48,856 nucleotides of DNA, from contig NZ_MXQF01000035.1 in NCBI RefSeq assembly GCF_002165575.1, positions 1-48,856 on the forward strand, written 5' to 3'. Below are positions 28,495 through 37,271 of this stretch, piece after piece. The DNA is from Pseudoalteromonas sp. A601. Its GTDB lineage: Bacteria; Pseudomonadota; Gammaproteobacteria; Enterobacterales; Alteromonadaceae. The position numbers and the translations under genes were made by a program. The notes beneath the pieces were generated by a model. The model made no database searches. It worked only from the letters and a program-made list of their open reading frames with translations, and had not been told where the DNA came from. Position 1 is the first letter of the stretch. Every line of letters starts with the position of its first letter.

Positions 28495-29868
28495 TTAACG
28501 TACTTTAGCGTCAATCTCGACTAAATCAGTTAAATGACAGATTTCACCACCATGGGTTTTAATGCCATGCTCACCAAAATAATCACGCTGAGCTTGGACT
28601 AAGTGCCCATTGCTTGGGGTTGTTAGTGTTGAAAAATAAGTCTGTGTAGAACTTAACACTGGGAATGCTAAGCCTGTCATCATTGCTTGACCGGTGATTT
28701 TACGTAATGAAACAGCTTCATTTTCAAGTGTATCAATAAACTCGACACCTTGTGCGATATTATCTAAGTAATCGGCACGAATAATACAACCAGCACGCCA
28801 TGTCTGTAGCGTTTTCGATAAATCGACTTTCCACTGATGCGCACGTGATGCTCCTTTGATTAACGCAAGACCTTGGCGATAAGCCAATAAACTAGCCAGT
28901 AGAAATGCATCTTTAAGCTCATCTAAATCAAGTTTAACCTCAGTGGTAGATTTTGCAGCGTAAGTCATTTCTTTTGCAGCATGAGTATCACAGGTGTTAG
29001 TTAAGTGACGAGCTTGCACAGCCGCTACTAACGATGGAACGGCAATACCAAGCTCTAGAGCGTTTTGTGCAGTCCAAAGACCTGTGCCTTTAGCACCGAC
29101 TTTATTGTCAATTAAATCAACTAATGACTCATCATTGTCTGTTTCTAAAGATAAAATATGGCTAGAAATGGATAATAAATAGCTGTTTAAGTCGCCTTCT
29201 GCCCACTGCTCAAAAATAGCTGCTACTTCTTTTGGTGAACGGTTCGTTCCTAAACGAAGTAACTGATACATTTCAGCGATAAGTTGCATCAAAGCATATT
29301 CAATACCATTATGAACCATCTTCACAAAGTGTCCGCTTGCTGATTGACCTACTCGAGCAAAACATGACTCACCTTTGTAACTGGCAGCCACTTTTTCAAA
29401 CCATGGCTCGACACGCTCCCAACCGCCCTCTGATCCACTGGCCATCATTGCTGGCCCATGACGTGCACCTTCGGCACCGCCAGAAATCCCCATAGTGGCA
29501 AACTCAAATTTGTTTTGATACTTTAATTTACGAGTTATGCCATCTTTGTAGTTACTGTTACCACAATCAACAATAATATCGTTACAATCAACGCCAGCTT
29601 CTACTAGTTCAGTACACACTTTATCAACCAGTTCACCAGCAGGTACTAACAGTAAAATTGAACGAGGTGCTGTTAACCTTTTAACCATGTCATTTAAATC
29701 AGACACAATATGCAGACGGTCCGCCATGCCTTGAGATTTAGCACAACTTAATAACTCTTCGCCCGCATCGGGGTTTTTATCATAAGCTACGAGTGTCAGC
29801 CCTTTTTCTATCAGGTTTAGAGCCAGATTTTTACCCATAACGCCTAACCCTACTAATGCAACTTGCAT
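28495..29868 (-). CDS. gnd: 6-phosphogluconate dehydrogenase, decarboxylating
   Basis: 457 aa. Oxidises 6-phosphogluconate to ribulose 5-phosphate with NADP. Rossmann motif GLGVMGKNLALN at the N-terminus; substrate/catalytic region GISGGAEGARHGP and HFVKMVHNGIEYALMQL. GAGGAGG sits nine bases before the ATG. Somewhat shorter than E. coli Gnd (468) with a divergent C-terminal tail. Back to back with pykA across 368 bases. Confidence 0.94.
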   Translation of the reverse strand: MQVALVGLGVMGKNLALNLIEKGLTLVAYDKNPDAGEELLSCAKSQGMADRLHIVSDLNDMVKRLTAPRSILLLVPAGELVDKVCTELVEAGVDCNDIIVDCGNSNYKDGITRKLKYQNKFEFATMGISGGAEGARHGPAMMASGSEGGWERVEPWFEKVAASYKGESCFARVGQSASGHFVKMVHNGIEYALMQLIAEMYQLLRLGTNRSPKEVAAIFEQWAEGDLNSYLLSISSHILSLETDNDESLVDLIDNKVGAKGTGLWTAQNALELGIAVPSLVAAVQARHLTNTCDTHAAKEMTYAAKSTTEVKLDLDELKDAFLLASLLAYRQGLALIKGASRAHQWKVDLSKTLQTWRAGCIIRADYLDNIAQGVEFIDTLENEAVSLRKITGQAMMTGLAFPVLSSTQTYFSTLTTPSNGHLVQAQRDYFGEHGIKTHGGEICHLTDLVEIDAKVR

Positions 29869-30042
29869 TTAGTGTCCTCCTCGGTAACAACTATTGGTTA
29901 GTAAATGAAAATAATACCGCGCGCATTATACCCAAGCCGCTCAAAAATGCGAGCCTGAGTTAAAGTAACCGCTCTAAATACACGCCTAGGTATTATATCA
30001 AACAACGCGCATCACAGGGATTATTTAACATCAATTAGAACA

Positions 30043-30071
30043 TTGACTGACGCTGACACCGGTGTCATAAT
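30043..30071 (+). promoter_or_regulatory. pykA promoter with LacI-type operator in the spacer
   Basis: TTGACT (30043-30048), exactly 17 bases, CATAAT (30066-30071). The perfect palindrome TGACACCGGTGTCA (30054-30067), with the central CG typical of LacI-family operators, fills the spacer and enters the -10 box. A bound repressor would block RNA polymerase. The leader to the ATG would be about 158 bases. Confidence 0.65.
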
Positions 30072-30156
30072 GTCGTAATATTAATTTTGTATAAATATTG
30101 GCAGCAATTAAATAACACTTTGTTTATATAATGTGTTCACACTGCCTTAAAACCCC

Positions 30157-30180
30157 ATATTTGTGTATAAACACAAATAT
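30157..30180. promoter_or_regulatory. Inverted repeat in pykA leader
   Basis: Perfect ATATTTGTGT / ACACAAATAT, 4-base spacer, 57 bases before the pykA ATG. It could be a second operator or an mRNA hairpin; there is no U-tract. Confidence 0.45.
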
Positions 30181-30236
30181 TTAAAAACGAATATAACCGT
30201 CAACCTGCTTACCTTGTAAGCCTACAGGAGAATTTG

Positions 30237-31673
30237 ATGCTTAGACGCACAAAAATAGTCGCTACCCTTGGACCTGCAACCGATCGTGATAACAACCTAG
30301 AAAAAATAATCCGTGCTGGTGCAAACGTAGTGCGTTTGAACTTCTCACATGGCGTAGCCCAAGATCATAAAGACCGAGCACAAGCTGTTCGTGATATCGC
30401 AAAAAATTTAGGCAAGCACATCGCAATTTTAGCCGATTTACAAGGCCCTAAAATTCGTGTATCTACCTTCAAAGAAGGTAAAGTAACTTTAGATGTAGGT
30501 GCTAAGTTTATCCTTGATGCAAAAATGGAAAAAGGCCAAGGCGATGTAAATGCCGTTGGTATCGACTATAAAGAATTGCCACAAGATGTATCACCTGGCG
30601 ATCTACTTTTATTAAACGATGGTTTAATTCAATTAACAGTAGAAAGTGTTGAAGGCCACCTAGTACACACTTCGGTTACTGTTGGCGGTGTTTTATCGAA
30701 TAATAAAGGTATCAACCGTTTAGGTGGTGGTTTAACAGCCCCTGCATTTACTGAAAAAGATAAAGAAGATTTACTTACAGCTGCTGAAATAGATGTTGAT
30801 TACATCGCCGTATCATTCCCACGCAGTGGTGATGACATGCGTTATGTACGCTCACTTGCAGAAGCTGCTGGTTCTAAAGCACAATTACTTGCTAAAATTG
30901 AACGTGCTGAAGCTGTTGAAACCGTTGAAGCCGTTGATGACATCGTACTTGCTTCAGATGCAGTTATGGTTGCACGTGGTGATTTAGGGGTTGAAATTGG
31001 TGATGCTGCGCTTATGGGTAAGCAAAAGCTGATTATACGTCGTGCCCGTTCGTTAAACCGTACTGTTGTGACAGCAACACAAATGATGGAATCAATGATT
31101 GATAACCCAATGCCAACGCGTGCTGAGGTTATGGATGTTGCAAACGCTGTACTTGATGGCACTGATGCGGTGATGCTTTCAGCTGAAACTGCTGCCGGTG
31201 ATTACCCTGAAGAAACCGTTGCAACAATGGCACGTGTTTGTTTAGGTGCTGAATCACAAAAAGAGACCCATGTATCAAAACACCGTTTAGACAGTCGTTT
31301 TTCATCAAACGCTGAATCAATCGCACTATCTGCAATGTACGCTGCTAATCACTTAGATTCAGTGAAAGCAATCGTAACATTAACAGAGTCAGGCAGCACA
31401 GCTAAACTTATGTCACGTATTAGCTCTGGTTTGCCAATTTTCTCACTGTCTCGTCATGCAAGTACATTAGGACAAACAGCACTTTACCGTGGTGTATACC
31501 CAGTGTTCTTCGATTCGACACAATGTGAAAAAGATAACATGGTAAAAGATGCGCTAAATACGTTAGTGGCTGCCGGTTCATTAAAATCAGGTGATACAGT
31601 GATCATCACTCATGGTGATGCAATGGAAACTGTTGGTGCAACTAACACCATGAAGATAGTCACAGTGGCTTAA
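30237..31673 (+). CDS. pykA: Pyruvate kinase II
   Basis: 478 aa from ATG at 30237; a TTG one codon earlier is too close to the ribosome site (ACAGGAG, 30224-30230). Converts PEP and ADP to pyruvate and ATP. Close to E. coli PykA through its length: LRRTKIVATLGPATDRDNNLEK, LGDLQGPKIRV-type motif as LADLQGPKIRVSTFKEGK, MVARGDLGVEIG and TATQMMESMI with the catalytic lysine region KIERAEA. Preceded by an operator-bearing promoter and followed by a terminator. Confidence 0.96.
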   Translation: MLRRTKIVATLGPATDRDNNLEKIIRAGANVVRLNFSHGVAQDHKDRAQAVRDIAKNLGKHIAILADLQGPKIRVSTFKEGKVTLDVGAKFILDAKMEKGQGDVNAVGIDYKELPQDVSPGDLLLLNDGLIQLTVESVEGHLVHTSVTVGGVLSNNKGINRLGGGLTAPAFTEKDKEDLLTAAEIDVDYIAVSFPRSGDDMRYVRSLAEAAGSKAQLLAKIERAEAVETVEAVDDIVLASDAVMVARGDLGVEIGDAALMGKQKLIIRRARSLNRTVVTATQMMESMIDNPMPTRAEVMDVANAVLDGTDAVMLSAETAAGDYPEETVATMARVCLGAESQKETHVSKHRLDSRFSSNAESIALSAMYAANHLDSVKAIVTLTESGSTAKLMSRISSGLPIFSLSRHASTLGQTALYRGVYPVFFDSTQCEKDNMVKDALNTLVAAGSLKSGDTVIITHGDAMETVGATNTMKIVTVA

Positions 31674-31693
31674 TTCAACTATTAGTTCAAATC

Positions 31694-31727
31694 AAAAAAC
31701 GCGAGCACACAAATGCCCGCGTTTTTT
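31694..31727 (+). terminator. Intrinsic terminator of pykA
   Basis: AAAAAACGCG / CGCGTTTTTT stem around an imperfect 14-base interior, 20 bases after the pykA stop, ending in a T-run. Confidence 0.85.
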
Positions 31728-31770
31728 ATTAACTAAAAATCGCCTATAAACTAACTTGCTTTGAGCAATA

Positions 31771-32595
31771 CTAGCTTGCTAATGCAGCTTTCACTTTGTC
31801 GCGATAACTTCGGCTCACTTTTAGCTCTTGCCCGTTATCTAACACTAACAGGTACTCACCACTTACTTGGGTGACCAATTTACTGATCTGCTTTGTACTA
31901 ACAATAGCACTGCGGTGAACCCGCACAAATAATTGTGGATCTAACTCTTGCTCTAACTCTTTCATGGTCTTACGTAGTATGTGAGTCTGGCCATCTTGGC
32001 AGTGCAAACACATATAATCACCCGCCGCATCAACCCATTGAATAGTCGCTACAGGAACACGAATAATTTCACCCTGCTCTTTTACAGCTAATGATTCTGG
32101 GTAACGTTTATCTGACAAGGTATCGCCAGTTGCTAATTTTTTTAAGATCTCTTCGCAATTGTTACCGGTTATTCCCGCTACAAAACTCGCTAATTTCTTT
32201 TTATGGGCGTTGTCTTGCTGCGTTTTTAAGTAGGTATGCACTTTTTCTACCGCCTGTTTTAGTCTGTTGTCATCGACTGGTTTAAGAATATAATCTAAAG
32301 CATGTATTTCAAATGCTTTGACCGCGAACTGATCAAATGCCGTAACGAATACAATAGCAGGTAATGCTCTTACACTTTCACTGAGTGCGCGTGCAACCTC
32401 AAAACCATTCATACCTGGCATTTGAATATCTAAAAAAACTAAATCTATTTGCCCTGCTTGGCATTCATCAATGGCTTCTTGGCCTGAACTGCACAGCTTA
32501 ACGACTTCTATCTCGTCAAACTCTTCAAGCCTTACCGCTAAACCTCTACGGGCTAACGGTTCATCATCGACAATCAGGGTTTTAATCTTGCTCAT
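31771..32595 (-). CDS. LytTR-family response regulator
   Basis: 274 aa. Receiver domain (about 4-120) with VDDEPLARRG, phospho-acceptor D56 in LVFLDIQMPG and the lysine in LKPVDDNRL; DNA-binding LytTR domain (about 170-270) with VRVHRSAIVS and LKVSRSYRDKV. Overlaps the sensor kinase gene by four bases (ATGA), so the two form a two-component system of the LytS/LytR (BtsS/BtsR, YpdAB) kind. No target gene is adjacent, so the regulon cannot be named. Confidence 0.93.
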   Translation of the reverse strand: MSKIKTLIVDDEPLARRGLAVRLEEFDEIEVVKLCSSGQEAIDECQAGQIDLVFLDIQMPGMNGFEVARALSESVRALPAIVFVTAFDQFAVKAFEIHALDYILKPVDDNRLKQAVEKVHTYLKTQQDNAHKKKLASFVAGITGNNCEEILKKLATGDTLSDKRYPESLAVKEQGEIIRVPVATIQWVDAAGDYMCLHCQDGQTHILRKTMKELEQELDPQLFVRVHRSAIVSTKQISKLVTQVSGEYLLVLDNGQELKVSRSYRDKVKAALAS

Positions 32596-33665
32596 TTCTT
32601 AACAGCCTTTTCAAACGGAACGCGCAGATTCACTTTTAATCCACTTGGCGTATTGTGTGATAACACAAACGAATAGTTATTCTCATACAAGGTTTTCAAA
32701 CGGTCTTTGGTGTTTGCAACACCCACCCCCTGTGAATTAACCAGTTGACCATTGAGTAGCTCAGTACCTGGTCCATTATCGCCTACTTCCAATAATAATT
32801 CATTAGCAAAAACTTGTGCTTTGATGTCAATTTCACCGCCCTCAGATAAGTGAGCTATGGCATATTTAATTGCATTTTCGATGATCGGTTGCAATATCAA
32901 ACTTGGCACCAATGCATTCTTTGCTTCATCGCTGATATCTATATTTACTTTCAAACGCTCATCAAAACGTACTCGCTCTATCTCAAGATACAGCATTAAC
33001 GCATGTAATTCTTGCTCGAGGGGGACTTTTTTAATCGGGTCGGTATTGAGTGTATAACGTAAAAAGTCACTCAATTTTGATACCATCAAGTTGGCATCTT
33101 TATTTTCTTTTACCAATATAAGTGTAGATATAGCATTGAGCGTATTAAACAAAAAGTGAGGATTAAGCTGATAGCGCAGCATTTTTAATTGTGCTTCGTG
33201 GGCCATTGTGGTGGCTTTTAATGCTTTTTGGCGCTCACTTTGTAGTAACTGATAATATTTAATGCCAAAATATAAACCACTCCAACATAAAATGATGTAA
33301 ACCGAATCAAGTCCTTGTTGGAAATAATAAAACCACTCATTGGGTCTATAGCCATGGCGGTATATTTCCCATAAGTTAAACTTTTGCACAACCGCCCACA
33401 ATGTACCAGTAACATAAGATGCACTAAATACCACTAACATGAGTATCCAAGGAGATGCATTCCATGCCTTGCGATACATATAACGAAGTGGCACAGTCAT
33501 TAAACAACCCGCGTACGCATTTAGCACAATAACAAAAACGTATATATCGCGCATTTCAAATACTTTGGAGCCAATGTAATTTACCAGCGCATAACCAATC
33601 CAACCGGCTACTTGTAATACCCAGAAAAAACGTTGACGGTTATCGACTAATGATTGCCAATTCAA
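32592..33665 (-). CDS. LytS-like sensor histidine kinase
   Basis: 357 aa. Four or five N-terminal TM segments (about 13-140), then a PF06580-type kinase core with H170 in LRYQLNPHFLFNTLNAIS and an ATPase domain with IENAIKYA, GDNGPG and GVGVANTKDRL. No GAF or PAS domain and no large periplasmic loop, so the signal is probably sensed in or near the membrane. Cotranscribed with the LytTR regulator. Confidence 0.92.
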   Translation of the reverse strand: MNWQSLVDNRQRFFWVLQVAGWIGYALVNYIGSKVFEMRDIYVFVIVLNAYAGCLMTVPLRYMYRKAWNASPWILMLVVFSASYVTGTLWAVVQKFNLWEIYRHGYRPNEWFYYFQQGLDSVYIILCWSGLYFGIKYYQLLQSERQKALKATTMAHEAQLKMLRYQLNPHFLFNTLNAISTLILVKENKDANLMVSKLSDFLRYTLNTDPIKKVPLEQELHALMLYLEIERVRFDERLKVNIDISDEAKNALVPSLILQPIIENAIKYAIAHLSEGGEIDIKAQVFANELLLEVGDNGPGTELLNGQLVNSQGVGVANTKDRLKTLYENNYSFVLSHNTPSGLKVNLRVPFEKAVKK

Positions 33666-33784
33666 AATTTATCTTTACCTCAATTATTTGTATTTATTAT
33701 ATCGGTTTAGCAAGGTGATGATCACTACTTCTTGTCTTGCTTTTCAAGAGGCTTACCGCAAAAGTACTTTCTTACAGGCACAAA

Positions 33785-33807
33785 AAAAGGAGCCTCAGGC
33801 TCCTTTT
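33785..33807 (-). terminator. Intrinsic terminator of rplT operon
   Basis: AAAAGGAGCC / GGCTCCTTTT stem with a 3-base loop. Minus-strand reading continues into a U-run, 20 bases after the rplT stop. Confidence 0.9.
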
Positions 33808-33827
33808 CACTACTTATATGTAAAAGC

Positions 33828-34190
33828 TTAAGCTGCCGCTAGGCCTTCTTTTGCTTTTGCAACAAGCGCTGCGAATGCAACTTGGTCATAAACAGCGATA
33901 TCTGCAAGGATCTTACGATCGATTTCTACAGAAGTCTTTTTAAGACCATTGATAAAACGGCTGTAAGACAGACCATTTTGACGTGAAGCAGCATTGATAC
34001 GTGCAATCCATAATTGACGGAAAGTACGTTTCTTAGCACGACGGTCACGGTAAGCGTATTGACCCGCTTTTGTAACAGCCTGGAAAGCTACGCGGTAAAC
34101 ACGTGAACGTGCTCCGTAGTAACCTTTTGCTTGTTTTAAAACTTTTTTGTGACGTGCACGTGCGACAACGCCGCGTTTAACTCTTGCCAT
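33828..34190 (-). CDS. rplT: 50S ribosomal protein L20
   Basis: 120 aa, very basic. MARVKRGVVARARHKKVLKQ and RQLWIARINAASRQNGLSYS are diagnostic. Needed for early 50S assembly and, in E. coli, represses rpmI-rplT translation by binding the rpmI leader. Lies 15 bases after rpmI and ends the thrS-infC-rpmI-rplT cluster. Confidence 0.98.
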   Translation of the reverse strand: MARVKRGVVARARHKKVLKQAKGYYGARSRVYRVAFQAVTKAGQYAYRDRRAKKRTFRQLWIARINAASRQNGLSYSRFINGLKKTSVEIDRKILADIAVYDQVAFAALVAKAKEGLAAA

Positions 34191-34205
34191 TTCTAAAAAC
34201 CCCTA

Positions 34206-34406
34206 TTAAGCGAATGGTAACATACGTGAAACTAGACCATGGTCATTTTTATGAACCATCATCTTAGGACGTAGGTGTAACTTACGCTTAGAAGTTTTCT
34301 TAGTCAGAATGTGACGAAGATGCGCTTGTTTACGCTTGAAACCACCAGAAGCAGTTTTCTTGAAACGCTTAGCAGCGCCTCTGTGACTTTTTAGCTTATA
34401 AGCCAT
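34206..34406 (-). CDS. rpmI: 50S ribosomal protein L35
   Basis: 66 aa. MAYKLKSHRGAAKRFKKTASGGFKR and the RHILTKKTSKRKLHLR motif are typical. A ribosome site (TTTGGAG) lies eight bases upstream. Preceded by a 211-base leader with strong hairpins. Confidence 0.98.
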   Translation of the reverse strand: MAYKLKSHRGAAKRFKKTASGGFKRKQAHLRHILTKKTSKRKLHLRPKMMVHKNDHGLVSRMLPFA

Positions 34407-34617
34407 TGCAATAACTCCAAATGTATTGCTTTAAAATTAGTAAGCAGGCGTGAGATATATTGCTATAGCTCCACTTTTAGGCCTAACTTACTGCCATATT
34501 CCGGTGAAAACTCAACATAAATGCCGCAGTTTTACTTTAAAACCGGTTAACTCAGGTGAATACTTGCATATTACTTGTAGACCTGAGCTAAATTCGGTGC
34601 GTATTTTAGCTCGTTTA
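34407..34617 (-). promoter_or_regulatory. Structured infC-rpmI leader, candidate L20 translational operator
   Basis: 211 bases between infC and rpmI. Read on the minus strand, GAGCTAAA / TTTAGCTC forms an 8-bp stem (34585-34612) just after the infC stop, and CTCAGGT / ACCTGAG forms a 7-bp stem (34551-34587). They share three bases (34585-34587), so they compete. Further short pairing (CCGGT 34501-34505 with ACCGG at 34542-34546) is possible. Position matches the E. coli leader bound by L20; the fold itself has not been compared. Confidence 0.5.
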
Positions 34618-35163
34618 TTACTTTTTTGCAATAGGAGACATCATCATAACCATTTGACGTCCCTCAACACGATTTGGGAAAGACTCAACTTGTGCAAGTT
34701 CTTCTAAATCAGCTTTAATACGGTTTAGTAGTTCAATACCAATTTCTTGGTGCGCCATTTCACGGCCACGGAAACGAATAGTGATTTTAGCTTTATCACC
34801 CGCTTCTAAGAACTTACGTAAGTTACGAAGCTTAACCTGATAATCACCTTCATCCGTACCAGGACGGAATTTGATTTCTTTTATCTGGATTTGCTTTTGT
34901 TTCTTCTTCTGTTCTTTTAGTTCTTTGCTTTTTTCAAAGATGAACTTACCGTAATCCATGACCTTACACACAGGCGGCTCAGCATTTGGGCTGATCTCTA
35001 CTAGATCAACACCTGCTTCATCAGCCATAGCTTGCGCATCTCTTAATGTTTGAATGCCAGCTTGCTCGCCGTCGATGTCGATTAAACGAACTTCTTTAGC
35101 TGTAATTTCATCGTTGATACGATTTTTTTGAGCTGTTTGTTGCCCTTTCTTGCCGCCTCTAAT
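34618..35163 (-). CDS. infC: Translation initiation factor IF-3 (AUU start)
   Basis: 181 aa starting at an ATT codon at 35163. Alignment with E. coli IF-3 (KGGKRVQTARPNRINGEI) puts the first residue here: RGGKKGQQTAQKNRINDEI. TTGGAGGAA lies eight bases upstream of the ATT, whereas an ATG at 35187 would add eight unrelated residues and place the ribosome site inside the gene. Motifs VDLVEISPNAEPPVCKVMDYGKF and EIKFRPGTDEGDYQVK are standard. In E. coli the AUU start lets IF-3 repress its own synthesis. Confidence 0.95.
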   Translation of the reverse strand: MRGGKKGQQTAQKNRINDEITAKEVRLIDIDGEQAGIQTLRDAQAMADEAGVDLVEISPNAEPPVCKVMDYGKFIFEKSKELKEQKKKQKQIQIKEIKFRPGTDEGDYQVKLRNLRKFLEAGDKAKITIRFRGREMAHQEIGIELLNRIKADLEELAQVESFPNRVEGRQMVMMMSPIAKK

Positions 35164-35237
35164 GGTACGTTCCTCCAAGAATATCAAATAATAAGTGTGC
35201 AGTTAGCAGTTGTGTTAATGCCCTGCACACCGGATTT

Positions 35238-37148
35238 TTATTGTCGATTTTTAATTTCTTCACTAATTTTAGCGACGAAATCATCAACGTTAAATTTGCC
35301 CAAGTCTTCACCTGTGCGGGTACGTACTGCTACTTCTTGTTGTTCAACTTCTTTATCGCCAACAACAAGTAAGTAAGGAATACGTTTTAATGTATGTTCT
35401 CGGATTTTAAAGCCAATCTTCTCATTTCTCAAGTCAGCAGCGGCTCTAATTCCAAGTTTATTTAATTTTTGTACAATTTCGTGCACATAATCAGCTTGTT
35501 TATCGGTGATATTCATAATCACCACTTGCTTAGGCGCAAGCCACGTTGGGAATAAACCTGCATATTCTTCGGTCAAAATACCAATAAAGCGTTCAATTGA
35601 CCCTAAAATAGCACGGTGAATCATTACGGGTGTGCGACGTTCGTTGTTTTCAGCAACATAGGTAGCACCTAAACGACCCGGTAATGCAAAATCTAGTTGC
35701 ACTGTACCACACTGCCACGCTCTGTCTAAGCAATCGTACAAAGTAAATTCAATTTTAGGGCCGTAGAAGGCACCTTCACCCGGTAAATAATCAAATTCAA
35801 TGTCATTTGCTTTAAGTGCATCAGCCAGCGCTTGCTCGGCTTTATCCCAAATTTCGTCTTCGCCGATACGCTTTTCAGGGCGAGTCGAAAGCTTAACAGC
35901 TATTTTTTCAAAGCCAAACGTTTCGTACGTGTCATAAACCATTTTGATACATGATGATACTTCATCCATCACTTGGTCTTCTGTACAGAAAACGTGGGCA
36001 TCATCTTGGGTAAAACCACGAACACGCATTAGTCCGTGTAATGCACCTGACGGTTCATTACGGTGACAACAACCAAACTCTGCCATACGCAGTGGTAAGT
36101 CGCGGTAAGATTTTAAACCTTGATTAAAAATCTGCACATGACCTGGGCAGTTCATTGGCTTGATTGCATACTCACGCTTTTCAGACTCAGTTGTAAACAT
36201 CGCATCTGAATATTTATCCCAGTGACCTGATTTTTCCCATAACGAGCGGTCCATCATCATTGGACCTTTTACTTCTTCGTACTGGTACTCACGTAGTTTT
36301 TCACGTACAAACTCTTCAAGCTCACGGTAAATGCTCCAACCATCGTTGTGCCAAAATACCATGCCTGGTGCTTCTTCTTGCCAGTGCCATAAATCAAGTG
36401 CTTTACCAATACGGCGGTGATCACGTTTTTCAGCTTCTTCTAAGCGCTTTAAATATGCTTTGAGTTGTTTTTTATCGCCCCAAGCGGTGCCATAAATACG
36501 TTGTAGCATTTTGTTTTCTGAATCACCACGCCAATAAGCACCTGCCACTTTCATAATTTTGAAGTGTTGGCAGAATTTCATATTTGGTACGTGTGGGCCA
36601 CGGCACATATCAACATATTCTTCATGATGATACAGACCTGGGCGGTCATCTTTGGCGATATTCTCGTCTAAGATTTCAATTTTGTATGTTTCGCCGCGCG
36701 CTTCAAATGCATCGCGCGCTTCTTGCCAGCTGACGGTTTTTTTCACTACGTCGTAGTTTGTTTTAGCAAGTTGTAACATGCGCTTTTCAATGGCATCTAA
36801 GTCTTCTTGACTTAGTGAGTGTTCCATATCGATATCATAGTAAAAACCATTATCGATTGTTGGGCCAATTGCCATTTTTGCTTCAGGGAATAACTGTTTA
36901 ACAGCATGACCTATTAAGTGAGCACATGAGTGACGAATGATCTCTAACCCATCGTCATCTTTAGCGGTGATAATTTCTAAGCGTGAATCTTCAGAAATTA
37001 AATCGCATGCATCAACACGCTCACCATTAACACGACCAGCAATGGTCGCTTTAGCAAGGCCGGGGCCGATATCGTTGGCTACATCAAGAGTACTAACTGG
37101 GTTTTCAAAACTACGCTGACTGCCGTCAGGGAGGGTAATAACTGGCAT
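35238..37148 (-). CDS. thrS: Threonyl-tRNA synthetase
   Basis: 636 aa. TGS domain (about 1-62), editing domain with HSCAHLIGHAVKQLFP, class II catalytic domain with MNCPGHVQIF, RNEPSGALHGLMRVRGFTQDDAHVFC, and the anticodon-binding domain at the C-terminus (about 535-636). Charges tRNA-Thr and deacylates Ser-tRNA-Thr. First gene of the IF-3/ribosomal protein cluster, 74 bases before infC. Confidence 0.98.
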   Translation of the reverse strand: MPVITLPDGSQRSFENPVSTLDVANDIGPGLAKATIAGRVNGERVDACDLISEDSRLEIITAKDDDGLEIIRHSCAHLIGHAVKQLFPEAKMAIGPTIDNGFYYDIDMEHSLSQEDLDAIEKRMLQLAKTNYDVVKKTVSWQEARDAFEARGETYKIEILDENIAKDDRPGLYHHEEYVDMCRGPHVPNMKFCQHFKIMKVAGAYWRGDSENKMLQRIYGTAWGDKKQLKAYLKRLEEAEKRDHRRIGKALDLWHWQEEAPGMVFWHNDGWSIYRELEEFVREKLREYQYEEVKGPMMMDRSLWEKSGHWDKYSDAMFTTESEKREYAIKPMNCPGHVQIFNQGLKSYRDLPLRMAEFGCCHRNEPSGALHGLMRVRGFTQDDAHVFCTEDQVMDEVSSCIKMVYDTYETFGFEKIAVKLSTRPEKRIGEDEIWDKAEQALADALKANDIEFDYLPGEGAFYGPKIEFTLYDCLDRAWQCGTVQLDFALPGRLGATYVAENNERRTPVMIHRAILGSIERFIGILTEEYAGLFPTWLAPKQVVIMNITDKQADYVHEIVQKLNKLGIRAAADLRNEKIGFKIREHTLKRIPYLLVVGDKEVEQQEVAVRTRTGEDLGKFNVDDFVAKISEEIKNRQ

Positions 37149-37253
37149 TATAAATCCTTTGTACAGTGGTGACGCCTACAATGCATCACATGTATTTAAA
37201 TAAATTAAAAATAAGTAACTCCACAACGCTTTTACGAATAAGCATTGTTATCG

Positions 37254-37271
37254 TTAACCATTTACGGTTAA
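37254..37271 (-). promoter_or_regulatory. Possible thrS operator hairpin
   Basis: In the thrS leader, about 105 bases upstream of the ATG, the minus strand reads TTAACC-GTAAAT-GGTTAA, a 6-bp stem whose apex contains CGTAA. E. coli ThrRS represses its own mRNA through tRNA-Thr-like arms with a CGU loop. The likeness is limited (no U33 equivalent), so this is only a candidate. Confidence 0.25.

Larger units (their letters stand above)
29869..30236. promoter_or_regulatory. gnd / pykA intergenic control region
   Basis: 368 bases with no gene. It holds a pykA promoter with an embedded 14-bp palindrome (30043-30071), a second TATAAT (30127-30132) lacking a well-spaced -35, and a 10-bp inverted repeat (30157-30180) in the pykA leader. 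The gnd promoter is not obvious. Confidence 0.6.
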
